From assembly GCF_000189635.1 (NCBI RefSeq), contig NW_002476359.1:124001-188000 (forward strand): 64,000 bases of DNA, written 5' to 3'. The notes under the pieces are model-generated. The model was given only the letters and a program-made list of their open reading frames with translations. It was not told the origin of the DNA and searched no databases. This document shows positions 40,587 through 54,504 of this stretch, one piece after another. The first letter of the stretch is position 1. Every line of letters starts with the position of its first letter. Source of the DNA: Tetrahymena thermophila SB210. Taxonomy: Eukaryota; Ciliophora; Oligohymenophorea; Hymenostomatida; Tetrahymenidae. Position numbers and translations under genes: made by a program.

Positions 40587-40907
40587 TTATTTAAAAATAA
40601 ATATGTAAGAAGTAATTAATAATTGTTAAGGAAGCATCTATTGAAGATAGTCATTTCTTAAAAATTAAGAAATAGAATTGCAATGAAGGATGTATGAAAA
40701 GAGAAATTTATAATTAATTGAAGAAAAAAAAGCTTGAATCTTATTTAGTATGATTTATCAAAAATTTTTGCAAAATATTAATTAATTGAAAAAATCTTGC
40801 TTGAACTATCTATTTATCTATCTTTGAGATCATATTTTTTGCTTTAGATAAAAAATTTAGATTTCGTTCGCACTCGATCATTTTAATTAATTGGGGAATG
40901 AGTGTGA

Positions 40908-40949
40908 CTAATTTCTTATAAATCAAAGTCAAAAATTGCAAGAAATTAG
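40908..40949. repeat. Inverted repeat with 10-bp perfect arms
   Basis: CTAATTTCTT (40908-40917) and AAGAAATTAG (40940-40949) are separated by 22 nt. Function unknown; a chance hairpin is possible in such A/T-rich DNA. Confidence 0.35.
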
Positions 40950-43212
40950 TTACTACCACTATCTTTAGTATACAAGTTTCAAAAAGTGTAAGTCGAAGGA
41001 GATAAGTATAGATTTTTAATTCTATGTAAGATATTTATAATGAAATTTGGCAAAAACACCAACTGAAGACTATGAGTCTCCTCTTTAATACAAGACTATA
41101 AATTTTCAATTCACATTTCAGACACTCAAGATCATAATTTATGTTTTTTTATGCTTGATATTCCAAAAAAATCGATTTATAATATTTTATATCTTGAACT
41201 GATTGATAGATGAGATAGAGAAAGGTTTTTTTTCGAATGTTGAGATATACAAGGTAATAGATGAAATATTGATTGGTAATTCATCAGAAATAAGATTAAT
41301 CTATGTATAGGTTCCTCATAAACGTTTTAGTTATTTTTTAAATGTAAAAGTAGAAACTTAATAAATGCAAAAACTTGTTTCCCCACCCTCTATAGTTTAA
41401 CATTTCTTCTAAAGTGACACTTAAATATATTTTTTTACAATTATATTTATAAGCAAACAAAATATTTATTTAAGTGTCTTTAGTATATGAATTACATACT
41501 AAAAAGAGCTGCTTGCTAAATAAATTAGTAGAAACATAGGTTGTTTAGTTATTTGATCAAATTAATATTATTTGAGTAGTCCATTAATTTTTTTTAGTAA
41601 TTGCTTTTTTTTAAAAAAAAAAGAACTGTAGTAAAAGGACAATTTGATTTTGAAATCTATTTTTTCCTTATACTTAATTGATCAATCCAAACATCAGATG
41701 AAGAAAAAATATTCGAGCATTCAGTTCAATATAGCTCGAAAAAACTGAAACTTTTCCAAAAATATTTAATATCCACTTGAATGTCTTAGATTTTTAATCT
41801 TGTAAAATGCAAATTAATAAAATAATTTATTCAGATGTAGTCAATTACTTGCTAATCTTATATTGCAACTTAAAATTTTTGGAATAATAATTGTTGGAGA
41901 TTTTTTTATAGTATTTTGTCAAAAATTTTTATTGTGAAAAAAAAAAAAAACTTTCTCCACTTTTGTTTGATTTTGCAAAAATAACAGAAATATTCAATGA
42001 GACTGAAATATAAATTTCAACTAAGCTAATTTTTTTTCCCATAGCTATAAGCAATTTTAGAGAATCTGTTGTAATTGTAAAGTCGAAAAAACTATTGTGG
42101 TGTGTGGTAAAGATTAATTACTATTATCAATATTTAAAAAACATAATAAATGAATTAAAAATCAAAGGATGATAGTCAGCTTTTAAAATATATTAGCAAT
42201 TAAGAATTTCCTTCTTTTCTTTATTACAACCTTTAATAAAATTTTAGTTCCAAATATTTCTTTGAGATTTGTTTACTCAAACAATTTATCAGACTTAATT
42301 ATCTTCTTTTCTAATATTTAATAATTATTTATCAAATTATATCAATAAATTTGTAAGTACAAATACGATATGTGCAAGAGAAAGTATTAAAGCACTCTCT
42401 AACTCTTTTCATTTCTAAATCAAAAACAAAATTTGTGCATGCATTTCTCAAATTAAAATAAATATGCAATTGAAGACTTTTTGGCAAGCTTAAGAAGAAA
42501 CATTTGCTAATAAAAATTCTACTAAATTCTCATAGAAAATATATTGATTATAAAAAGAAATAAAATTATGAGTTGGAAAGATTTTTGTATAATATTTGGT
42601 GTTAAAAATTAAAAATAATTAAAATAACTTTTGTATAGTTTAATATCGAGTGATGAAGATTTGTTACTTATATAAAGGACATTATTTTTATAATAAAATG
42701 ATATATTTATATTTATTTATTTATAATAATTGAGATAGATTTGATTATGTTTTAAATTTGTTATTAAATTTTTTATATGTATTTTATTAATTTTTTAGCC
42801 TTTGTTACTTTTTAAACTGATAAAGTAGTTTGTATATATATTTATTTATTTGTTATTCTTTGATTGATTAATAATGAGAGAATGATGTTTTATATACCCT
42901 TATCTGAATTTAAATTTCTAATTAATTCTACTGCATATTAAGTGTCTGCGCTTCATTAACTCTTTTATTTTTGCATTTAAAGATCAATTCCATCCAAAAT
43001 GATGTAATTAATTTTATTTTATTCGTAGAATACATGATAAAAGAAATTCTAAATGGGGTAAGGAAGCAATAGTTTTAAATATTCAAAATTTTTTATTATA
43101 ATCCTCTTAGCGTATTAAATTATCTAAGTGTAATCAATTTCAAAAATTTTGCAAGCTATTGAATATGGAAATTAAAAAATTGTGATGTTGGTAATATGTA
43201 TCACAAATAGTC

Positions 43213-44529
43213 TCATAATTAGCAATTAGCAAAGTTGTTCAAGGAGAGGTAGTATTTAAGTTCTTATTCAACTTGTGCCTTTGTCTTTCTATATCTTTTC
43301 TTGCGTTGAGATCCCTTTCCATAATATCTTTCTTAGAACTCTTGACAGCTTTAGAGGTATTCATCTGCCATACGAGAATTCTCATAAGTAATTGAATTTG
43401 GAGAGTTGCTGCAAGAAGAAGAATCAGCACAGCTCTATTCACAGTATTATTCATCAACATTTATTTCAGTAATCCTCATATAAGCTTGATATATTACCAT
43501 ATTTTGTGAATAAATAGGATCACAAAGTGGGATAATAGAGCTTTAACAATTAACTGGAACTTTTTTTCCATCTGTGCGGCACATCATTAAATTGTTATCA
43601 GAAATTATATTAAATGAATTGTATTTTTGAGCGTTAATAGTTTATTGCAAACGAGAAATGTTGAGAACAGCACGTGATGAAGCATCAAATAATTCAGCAT
43701 CACCGAAACGGAGAATGTGGTCTGCATATGATTGTTGAGAACCACTGAGGAAATTTACGAGGTTCTGGGAGAGGCCCTTTTAGACTTCGCGGTATACTTA
43801 ATTATAGTCAAGTACATAAACAGAGTAAGTGTAATACTTGGAGGGAATTGTTTATGAACGAATGCGCTTGATGTTAAAGTGAATAGCTTCTAAAGTCTTT
43901 TCGTCGAAGAGAGCATCACTTTGCAAGGAGCTAGTTATTTATGAAACTTCATTCATTGTTTGAGAGTAGGTACTGATTGTTTGATAGAGACTTAAAAGGT
44001 ATTAATTTTTCAAATTTTACTCCATTTAACTAACGATTTCTAATTAACTGAGTAATTAATTAGAGTTCTACTGGAAGTAAGGGAGAGTTTAGACCGATAA
44101 AGTTGGATTATAGACTTCATAATGAAGAAAATTTTCATCTGAATTTATGATAGATACTTTTTTTGTAGTTGAATTAGTCAAATTTCCTGAATTAGAAAAA
44201 GGGTTTTAGCTTAAGGAGCTTAAAGAAGGAGAATTTAAAGAGCTGCTTGATGAAGTCTTAATTCTTGGGATTTCATAATTTTATGGGATTTCATAGTCGC
44301 TTCCTCCCATACAAATATTTGATTGGCTTAAGTTGCTGGAACCATTGGCTTGGTCAAGGGAAACACCGTTAACCTTGAGTATGTCTTCTATATTTAAAAA
44401 TATATCTCCTGGTAAGTGGAAAAGTGATTGGGTAACAGTGTTGCTGTTATATGATAGAGCTTCTTTCTTAAGTACAGGTAAAGATGAATTCAATTAAGGT
44501 TGAATGCTAGCAAATTCACACCTCTTCAT
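43213..44529 (-). CDS. Hypothetical Ser/Asn/Gln-rich protein, 438 aa
   Basis: One uninterrupted code-6 frame runs from ATG at 44529-44527 to TGA at 43215-43213. The N-terminal 140 residues are Ser/Asn-rich and look disordered, with the near-repeat DYEIPQNYEIPR and a Ser run. Residues about 165-350 look folded: helices around YFQQNSNQLLSQLEIVSQME, then a mixed segment with SKYYTYSVYVLDYNQVYREV, DHILRFGDAELFDASSRAVL and VPVNCQSSIIPLCDPIY. The C-terminus has a Cys-containing acidic part and a basic stretch (KGSQRKKRYRKTKAQ) that could be a nuclear-localisation signal. The PAS-like flavour of the central part is a guess. Codon use is richer in C-ending codons than its neighbours, which suggests good expression. 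I do not recognise the family. Confidence 0.8.
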
Positions 44530-47022
44530 TTGTTTTTTTTTTTGAATGATTATTAAATTTATAATTTATTTATTTTTTCTTTTAATTATATTTTTATGGT
44601 TAAATCCTTGGTGAATATTGATGTTTGAGTGTTGGATGGATGGACTTTCAGAAATATTTATTTGTAAATTAGGAATTTTATATTTGAAATTACTATAGAT
44701 TTTCAATTAAATCTTGTTTTTCTTCAATTGTTTGTTTATTTTGCTTTTAAAGAAGATGTGATTTTGTTTTATTTTTTTTTAATTTATTTTTTATATTTTG
44801 TGTTTTCCTTTTAAGGCTAATTTATTATGCGCACACATCAAGCATAATTCATATTCATAAATTTTAATATAATTCAATTATTTCTAACATTAATAACATT
44901 AAGAAGGTCTTTGTTTATTTAGAAGATTAATAATTTGATTTATTAAATAAAAAGCATGTGTTTCCCTTTATTTCCAATCATTTTTTTTTTTTTTCGTTGA
45001 AAGTATTTTTATCAGTAAAGCCTTTAGAAATTAAATGATTTATTTCATAATTCCAATAGAAAACATAGATAGCCAATTTAAAAAAATTGGAATAAAGATC
45101 TCATATTAATTATTTTAATACCTGCAAGATTTATTGAATCTTTGAATGGACTTTTAAGAATTTGTAATGACCCTTATCTTGTATAAATAGTTTTTAAGCA
45201 AAATAAGTGATGGCAAGAGAGATTGAAAAGAGCTTACTCAAAATTGAAATTAAATAAATTAATTTCTTTTCATCTCTCAAAATTAGAAATGCGCAAATAA
45301 GTTATCGGCTAGAAGAGATTGTTAATCATGAAATGAAAATTAAAACCTTAATTAAAATTAATTGATCCTATTAAATTTTGAGCGATAAGTAAAAATAAAG
45401 TGATATAACCAATCTATTCTTTTGCTTATAGGGAGAACAGTAAATAATAATTAAGACTCTCAAAATTACAAAAATTAAATGTGTGGGTTGTATTTGCAAA
45501 ATATTAATGGGCTGTATGCACTTAAATTTTAATAAACCCCATAAATAAGTACCTTTTGTCTAAATGTAGAGTAAAGCGAATTTATAAATATAGTAAAATT
45601 GTAATAAATAATAGATACGCATCCGATTAATTTTTAACGCTAATTTTCAGATTAAATTCAGACATGACAGTCAATAAATAAATGCTTTAATATTTTCTAT
45701 TCTAAAATAAACTCTTTGACTTAAACATGTAAAAAAATTATCAAATGCTTTTGTTATGGCTGGTAAATTTCGGAAGAACAATCTAAAAATTAAAAATATT
45801 CCCAAAACTTAACAAACCTACTCCTAATTTAAGCGAGCGAATAGGAAAAAAATTTATTGCTTTTAGCAATTAATTAAATAATTTAGGTAAAATTATTAAA
45901 ATATTCAGTATGCTTATTTTGCAAATCAGCTTCAGTGATTACAATTAAATATGCAGAATCTGATTTCCTTTGAAATTCTGTTTAGCTTAATGAAACCATT
46001 TAGTATTTATTTAACAAATTATTAAATAATCGATATCTTGAAGAAAAGGTGATTAAATGTTATCCACAAGATTATTTAAATTACAAATGTATACTCCGAA
46101 ATGATGAGATGTTAGCTAGAAGATATGATACTTTCAAAAGCAAATTGATTCTTATTAAATTTGATGCGCTTATACTTCTACCGGTCTTAATTTACAATCT
46201 GTAATCGCTATCAGGAAACAAATTCGATTAATTAAAACAAAATAATAACTTTTATTCACATCAACTTATATTTTTTTACTTAAAAAGCTCACACTCAAAT
46301 GGCAAGTGTATGGAAAAATGTAAGTATACTCGAATTGAATTAAAATTACTGATTTTAGCAAGAAAAATATTCTACTTTTTATCTTCAAGTCAGGAAATTT
46401 CATGTGGAAAGATTTACTTAAAAGAAAAAAAAATTAAATTTATAAGTTTATCACTAGTATTACGTCTTTTTAATTAATCTAAAGGCTTATTACATATTTT
46501 ACTTATTTTCTACACAATTACGTCCTGATTTACTAGTTGCTTGCTATTTATTATCTTCATATTAAATTAATTTAACACAGCTATTGAGACATCAATCATA
46601 AAAGACTTCTTAGTAATCTTAATTTTTTTTAAACAAAGAACCATTAAAAATGACTGGCTTAAAGTACGATAACTTTATTTGAAAGAAGAGTAATTAGAGT
46701 ACTTTTTAAATATAAATTAAAAGAAAAAATTTAATTTTATTTATTGCTTATATTCATTTAATGTAACCCCTTTGTTCATCTCTCCAACATCTCAAATGCA
46801 ACTGGAGTTGCTCTAAATCGAAAGTAGACTAATTAAAATTTTACATTGTCTGGTTAAATAAATCTAACTTTTTATTTTGAAATGTGCATTATTTCATAGT
46901 ATTTAACAATTTTGAGTGTTTGATGGGATTATTATATTTTATTTATCTTTTAATATTTAAGATGTGTTGTGGGTGTGATTCTCTAAAAACTTCTATCAGG
47001 TTCATAAAAAAATTATAATAAT

Positions 47023-47066
47023 GCGTTGAATTTGCAACGCGGCTGAATATATTTTCGTATGCAGCC
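47023..47066. ncRNA. Candidate double hairpin, unknown RNA
   Basis: GCGTTG (47023-47028) pairs with CAACGC (47035-47040). Directly after it, GGCTG (47041-47045) pairs with CAGCC (47062-47066). Two abutting GC-rich helices stand out strongly from the surrounding A/T sequence. The strand is undetermined and no family signature (H/ACA boxes, Sm site) is certain. Confidence 0.25.
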
Positions 47067-50000
47067 TACTTTTACCAAGTAACAAATTTTGTTTTGAGTG
47101 CAAAATAAAAAACTTGAAATTAATTAATCAAAAGATGCTTGAAAAAATTGAATGTTTAAATTAATTATAATATCTCCAATCTTTCTAGTTTTAGTTTTGT
47201 GAACCAACCTAATTTTGCTAATTAGCCTGCTTACTCTGTAGAATTATTGAAATATTTTTATTTACATTCACCTATTCGTCTTTCAACAGATTAATCAGAA
47301 ATAAATAATAGAATATAAATTAAAGTATGAAATTTAAAACATAGGTAATCTAAAATGGGTCTATTCTAGGCATATTTAGAAATAAAATAAAAAATTTGTA
47401 TAATAGAGAAAAAAATATTGAAAAACTACTCCAAGTTTTAAACATCATTACTAAAATTTTTGTTATTTAAATGCGATAATCACCATAAATTTACATAGAA
47501 AATTAGATTAAGAATTATCTCTAATTCTTACAGTTAGCCAGCTCTTTCTCAATTTATAAACAGCTCTAATGAAGAGGTAAAAAAAAATTACCTTGGTCGT
47601 TAACTATACTGCTACTGTATCTTTTTTTAAATGTATATACTATGATAAATTTTTAAATTAAGTTAATAAAATAATCATTTTATAAAAATTATAATTTATA
47701 AATGCTTTTATGATATTTTCATCAATTAAATATATTTTTTTTCAAGCTGTTATGTAGTAATATAAATGTTATCAAAGTAAACGTATGTTTAAAACTATTA
47801 AATAAAATAAAATTGTAAAAATAATAATTTTAATTACCTATAACACATATACTTTTTAAAGAATATTATTTTTATTAAAATTATAAACTATTTCGTTAGT
47901 ATTTTGAATTTCTAATTCATTACAATTACTTGCTTTATAAATAATTCACAAAAACAAAAACTCCAAAATACACATTAGAATACTTAAAATCAATTTATTG
48001 CAAATAATATTTTTTTAAATACCTTAGTAAATAAATCTAAGCTTATATTGTTGTTTGAAAGAGTAAGAAGTATGAAAACTTATACTATTAGAACGATTCG
48101 TTAAAAAATTTGGCTATAAAACTTGAGAAACTTTTCAAAAAAAAATGTAAATCGCAAATTTTTTAAATAGAAAATATTTTTTTAAAACACAATATTATGT
48201 AACAGGATTTAATAAAAATATGAATTTTAATAAAAAAAAAACAATTTTATAAACTCAAATTGTTATAGATTGTTTTATTCCATTTTTTTTAGTAGATAAT
48301 AGTTTGTTTAGTAAAAAATTTTTAGACATATTCACAATGTAAAAATTTTCGTAAAAAAAAACAAAAATACGAACTAAATATCAAAGGTACAATAGAAATA
48401 TTTATAAATTTAATGAAATAAATTGATATTAAAACACTTTGTACAAATATACTTTGAAAATAACAGTTATATTACTTTTAGCATTTATCGGTTATTAAGA
48501 TTGATAGAGGAAGGTGAGTAAAAACAGATAAATGTAAATAGGAGGAAAAATCAGTTTAACTTTGTAAATTTTATTTTATGAGAATACATCATGAAAAAAG
48601 CAGGTAAAATATGATAGATTCTGAATTGGTTTACTAATCTAAAAAGCAGAATATTTGTTCAAGTCTTTTAAATTATGCATCATCAAAAATAGATTGATCT
48701 TATGATAAATCAAAACTAACAATTATAATACAAATTTCTATACAAACAGATAAAATTTTAATTTTTTCATCATATCTTAAGTAACAATCGAAAATTTTAA
48801 TTTGGGTACAGATTTTTTTTTTTGCTGTAAAACAATAAGCCCAATATAAAATATGATTAGTATTTATGGGTAATTTCATTCTCATTTCAGTAAACATAAT
48901 CATCGAAACATTTTATTACTTAAGGTTTTAACTGAATTAGGAGTAGATTTTAAAAAATAATTAAGACAAACAAATATTAATGGCTAATACATATTATAAA
49001 AATAAAATATAATACAAATTTGAAAAAAAACCAATTCATAATAACTTCAGTTTTTAAATTAGAATAAATTTTATTTGCTCTCTTTCTTTCTCTCTCAAGC
49101 TTTTCATTATTTTTAAAAATTCTTCTTTATTTTTTTGTTGCTTTTAACATATTAAATCGATTTATTAAACTAAGTCCTTCTAGATTATCTATTTTCATAC
49201 GGGTAGGTTAAATTAACAAACTAAGACTGATAAGAGTAGTAACTAAAAAAAATAAATCAAAAATTGTAAATAAAATTAAAGAAGTCAACAATTTATTTAT
49301 AGTGTAAGTACATGAAAATACTTTATTAAACGTGACTTCAAGTAATTATTGTCTAAGCTTTTTACTTTACGCAAAAAATCTGCTCATCGAAGAGGTTTAC
49401 TAAAATTTTAACAGCAGTAAAATTCAGTCAGTTAATTATTAATTCTTAATGTTTAATTTTTGTTGTATATAATCACTTCATTACTATTTACACTTTAATT
49501 GTTTTCTAAAACAAACATTTATTAATAAATAAATTTTAGCTAGCAAATGAATCCTGAAATAATCTGACATTAGTTATATTTTAGGTTTTATTTAAGAGAT
49601 CAGGTATTAACTTACTTTTTATGAAGAATTCTTTTTTATCACAAAATTTGCTTATACTAAAGTAATCAATAATTAACTTAATAAATGGAATTTTTATAAC
49701 TATAAATCCTCACTAATTCATAAATTTCATTTAAATTCTATCAATTTAAAAATAATCATCAAATTTACTTAAATTTAAAGGAATTAAGTATGTTTATTTA
49801 TTTTAGCTTAGTCTAAAAAAGGCTCATTTAAATATTACCCAAAATGTATTTATAAAATATGTAAGAAGTATTGAAATTAAAATTTTGCTATATTTAGTTA
49901 AAACAGTCATTAACATAATTTTATAAAATTAATTTTTAACACTAAATAATAATATATATAAATCCAACAAGCTTACAAACTTATTATTATTATAGAAATC

Positions 50001-50800
50001 CTAATGCTAAAAAATATTTACCCTTTATTTATTTCATATAATAACAGAAATTCAGATTATCAAACCAAGCGAATACAAATTAATATTTGGTTGAAAATTA
50101 AAAAATATTTAATTTAAACAAATTACTTATAGATTACTATTTATTAAAGTGGTTTATTTTCACATACCTAAATAAGAAATTTATTATTATCCAAATATTT
50201 ATTTTAAAAATAAGCCAAAATAATTAAATTACTTAACTTTATTTAGGAAGGAAAGAATATTAAAAATCAAAACTTTTATCAATATTTTTTTATTTTAAAT
50301 TTATTATGGAATATTTAAAAAAAGTTAGAAGACATTCATCTTTGATATTTATTAAATGCACATAAATAATTAAAAAATATTTTTGTTTAATTTTTGAATC
50401 ATATAATTTCAATATAAAGTAATAAAATATTTTAAGATTTAAACAAATTATTTTTTCTTTTTTTGAGAATTTTTTCAAAAAAAGTTATTTTATCAATACT
50501 TTTGAAATTAAAAATGTTAGATTGAATTGATTACAAAACAAAACAATATATACAAATAAAAAAATTTTTCAATACTTGCAGCGTATTCAATTAAAAAAAT
50601 AATAGAAAATATTTTATTTTTTATTTAAAGAAAGTTTGTATTTAGTTTTAATATAAATTAAAATGAAAAAATCAAAATAGAAAAAATTATATTTTAAATT
50701 CAAATATTTGTTATTGAATAGTTAATTAATGATCTATGATATTATATATATTTAAATATTTTAATCTTAATATAAAAATATAATAATAAAAAAAAGAAGA

Positions 50801-50835
50801 ATGAAGGAAGGAAGACCAATCAGTCAGTCAGCCAA
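50801..50835. repeat. Short GAAG and CAGT microsatellite
   Basis: Three GAAG-type units are followed by CAGTCAGTCAG within intergenic DNA. Confidence 0.6.
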
Positions 50836-51799
50836 GCTAATATTCTTTATCCTTCCTTTTAATTATTCTATTTTATGAAAATTTTTTATCAAATAGTAAA
50901 TCATTATTTAAGCTATAGTTTTTTATGTTTTTTGTTTACTGCAATAAAAATAATTCAAAGAAATAAAAAAAATAATAGTAATTATAATTTTAAAAGGATA
51001 AATATTAGTTCTTTATTCCATTTGTTATTATAAAACTTTTCAAAAATAACTTTGAGTGAATAACTTTTTAAAAACTTTTCTTGCTTGATGTATTTAGGCC
51101 AAAATATGTTCTTTTAGTAAATATTAATTTCTTTTTTCAAATTAAGTTTTATTTAAATAAATTTAAAAATAAACAAATTAAATGAAAGATTTATAATAAA
51201 AATAAAATATTTAAAGTAACATTAGTTGATATGCTAGTATTTTAGTGAAAATTATAGCTTATTTTGATAATATTTATTAAATTTTTTGATAAAAATAACA
51301 TCAAAATAAAAAGAAAAATAGACTCACTCTAATATTTAAAATTTCATCTATAAGTTTTATATTATTAATTAAAATTATTCTAAATTATGAAAAGTATTTT
51401 TAAATATATTTATCATCTCGAAAAGCCTTTTTTAAATATACTTATCAACTCTTAAAGCATTCTTTAAATTCTTCAATAAAAAATTGAATTATTAAAAGAA
51501 TTAAATAATTAATTATTTGATATTAGGTAACTTAAGTGTTAGCGTTATTGGTTATTTATTTTTTATAAAAAAATCAATAATAATTGATAAATCAACAAAA
51601 TATATCTCAAAAATATGTTCTTTAGGTATTAGGCTTTATTTTATTAATACAGTTTTTAATAATAAAACCCATTTATTTTGACTTATCTAATAATAAACAA
51701 AAATTAAAAAAAAATAAACAAAAAAAGAGCATTAAAGTTATTAATTGCATCAGTAGAATAAATAATAATTAAATAGAATAATAATAATTAACAAAAAAG

Positions 51800-54194
51800 A
51801 TGAAAAAAATTATTGAAACTTTTAAGGATTTTGACATATTTTCTGAGTCAATTCAATTCAATTCTAGTAAATAGAGATTGAGAAAAAGGACAATAATTGG
51901 TGCATTTTTAACAACTTCAATAATTACATTAACTGGGATTTACTTTGTTTACGAATCACATCTCTACTTTAATGGAGAAATAGATCCTAAATTCAGATAA
52001 CAATCGTTTGTATCTAACAAAGTTAATATTCTGTTAAATAATGAAATGTTTGGATTTGATTTCTTCTCTCTTTACAAAGATATTTCTTACTTAAACTAAA
52101 TTTAATCAAAGCAAAATAAAACATATATAGTATTTATACCAGCTTATATTTTTAGTAATAGCACTTCCTCATTTCGTGTACCTTTAGATATAGTTTAGTG
52201 TAAAAGCCCAGAATTGAAAGGTATGAATTGCATTGATGTGAGTAAAATTCCTAATTAACAGATTAGCTTAGACAATGCTAATAAATTATTTTCTCTCATC
52301 ACATTGTATGTTTATAGGTGTTAGGATGTTGATTAGTATAAAACTTTTGTGCCAAATAATTGCGCAAACGAAGATTAAATAGACGAATTTATTAATAAGT
52401 CAACTTACCGTTTAAATATTAAAATACAAACATCTTAATATAATACAACTTCATAAAAAATGTAAGTTCAATATAGGAGTTAGGTATTTTAAAATACTTT
52501 AAACATAGTTTCTGGTTATGAATTTAAAATGTAAAGCCAAGTAACGAAAGTCAGCTAAGGTATTTTAGTTTAATCTTAACAAAGTTTTGCTTCTCTAGTT
52601 TCTTATTAATTGATAACATAAACTTTTGACCGTTAATATATTATTAATGACAGTGGTAGCTAATATTTTAGTTAAATATTTATTGATGCTGATGAAAGCG
52701 TGTTCTTTGTCAATATTTAATATCCATTATTTACAGAAATTTTAGCTCTTTGTAATAGTACTCTAGCTTTGTTGCTAATTTTAGGATCATATTGTAGAAA
52801 AATGGCATAAAATTTAATTAGAAGAGAAATTCTATTTACTTTATTTAAAAACTTTTTTTCAGGCACTTATCTAAATATTTTATAACATAACAATTTAGTT
52901 AATTTTTAAAATTTAACTGAAGGCTAAGGCGTATTAAAAATTTAAGATGATTAAAATTTAAAAATTTAAGGTGATATTGAGGAAACTAACCACAATATTA
53001 TGCCTCCTTGTTTATCTCCAAAACCAAATTAAAAAGTATTTAGATTGTTTTTGGGAAAAAGCAACTGCTAAGAAGATGAATTATAAAGCGATTATATCAA
53101 AGAACAGGGTGACACTAAAATAAAATCAAATATTAGTTCTCTTGAGCAAAGCATTAAAAAGAAAATAGAGAAATAATTAAGCTTAAATAATAGAGCAGAT
53201 TAAGAACTATCATTAAAAAATGAATGTGAGTTTGATAAAGATAAAAATTTAGCAACATTAAGATCACCTGAAAATTAATAGAAAAACTAGCAAAAGCTTA
53301 AAGATTGTGAGAGCGCTTAAACCTTAGTAACTTATAATGAAAATGATTAAATGCCTAGCCAATTAAGAAACTCTCTTTATTAACAAAAATAACAGCTGTT
53401 AGTGAAAGATTCTAAAGGAAAGCTAATAAACTAAATATCTTAAGTACCTTAGTTTCAGTTTAAATAAAAACAATAAAAGAAGTTGGATTAAATAAAACCT
53501 GATGTTTAAAAAATGTAAAAATAAAGATTAAAAAGTATTAATTAACCAACAGATAAATATTTAGAAGCAATAAATGACTAAAAATTGCAATAAAAAGTTG
53601 AAAATTTAATATTCCCTAAAAAGTAATTAATTGCATTTTTATTTAAATTTAAATATTTTAGATTTTTTTATTATTTATTTATATTTTTCTAAATATTTAT
53701 ATTTTAATTCTTTTTCCAAATTAATAAAAATTTTCTGACATTTTAAAATTTAGGCTGTGTAAAGGAAAGAAATATTTAGAATCTAAAGGATTGAAATAAC
53801 AAACATTGACTTAAATGGAATAGTTTGTTGATGAAAGCTTAGATTTCTTTAAATTTTACAAAGATATTTTGCTTTTAAAGAAAGCTATTATGATTTTATT
53901 AAATTAAGAACAGCTTGCTACTTTATAAATAATTGGAACTGATATAACATAGATAGAGTCTACTCCTATTACTTAAAGAGGTTTTATAAATTAGTATTAA
54001 TTTTATTTTATAAATATATTTTTATTTAACTAGATGAATATCCTATTAATCATTTAAAAGAGTAATTTAATGTGATGCAATCTAAAGAACTATAAATGAA
54101 ATACATCAGTTAATTTTTGAAAAAATCACATAATTAATTAAATTTAGATATCATCGATTAGAGAATATTTTCTTCATTACTTAAAAATTAATGA
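51800..54194 (+). CDS. Two-TM membrane protein with Gln/Lys-rich cytosolic tail
   Basis: Three exons (51800-53622, 53754-53980, 54034-54194) give about 736 aa. Intron 53623-53753 starts GTA. Intron 53981-54033 starts GTTTT, and only this donor keeps the conserved frame. A TM segment lies at residues about 31-51 (TIIGAFLTTSIITLTGIYFV). About 260 residues with paired cysteines (CKSPELKGMNC) follow and are probably extracytoplasmic. A second TM sits at about 311-332 (EILALCNSTLALLLILGSYC). The tail of about 400 residues is Gln/Lys-rich and ends in a helical segment (LDFFKFYKDILLLKKAIMIL). The lead-in FDIFSESIQFN...RTIIGAFLT is typical of a large ciliate family known only as putative transmembrane proteins. 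Function unknown. Confidence 0.82.
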
Positions 54195-54504
54195 AAGTTA
54201 AAGTTCCATGCTTGCTTTAGATAATTAATTTGTTATGAATTAATTACTATTTTGTAGTTGAATTGTTTTATTTTTTGTTTATTACTTTTAAATTTAATGG
54301 TAAATTTAATATAATTTTATTTATGTAATTAAATTTTCTTCAAAAATACTTTTCAGGGTAAAGCATTAAAATAACATGAAAATTAATTAATATGTTTTGT
54401 CCTTAAGTAGCTATAAAATTGAAGCTCTTATTGACCTATTTTATAAGGTCCATATTAAAACTATTTAATTTTTATCCACAAATATAAATTTTTTAATTTA
54501 GATT

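Larger units (their letters stand above)
36547..43212. other. 6.7-kb gene-poor stretch
   Basis: I found no coding frame with protein-like composition on either strand under code 6. TGA codons recur in every forward frame checked. It contains the hairpin plus T-run at 37743-37783, inverted repeats at 40517-40586 and 40908-40949, a short ATC/ATT microsatellite near 40370, and recurring A/T words of the aaaaatttttg type. Weak or fast-evolving short genes could be missed. Confidence 0.45.
44530..51799. other. 7.3-kb gene-poor stretch
   Basis: No convincing gene found on either strand under code 6. It contains two adjacent GC-richer hairpins at 47023-47066, a short GAAG/CAGT microsatellite at about 50801-50835, many poly-A/T runs, and a near match to the Tetrahymena chromosome-breakage motif at about 47202 (rejected). 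The last few hundred bases should hold the promoter of the gene at 51800. Confidence 0.45.

Noticed and set aside
47195-47215. TGAACCAACCTAATT, similar to the Tetrahymena chromosome-breakage sequence TAAACCAACCTCTTT
   Set aside because: It differs at three of fifteen positions including flanking invariant ones. Breakage sites are normally removed from somatic DNA, so this is most likely chance.
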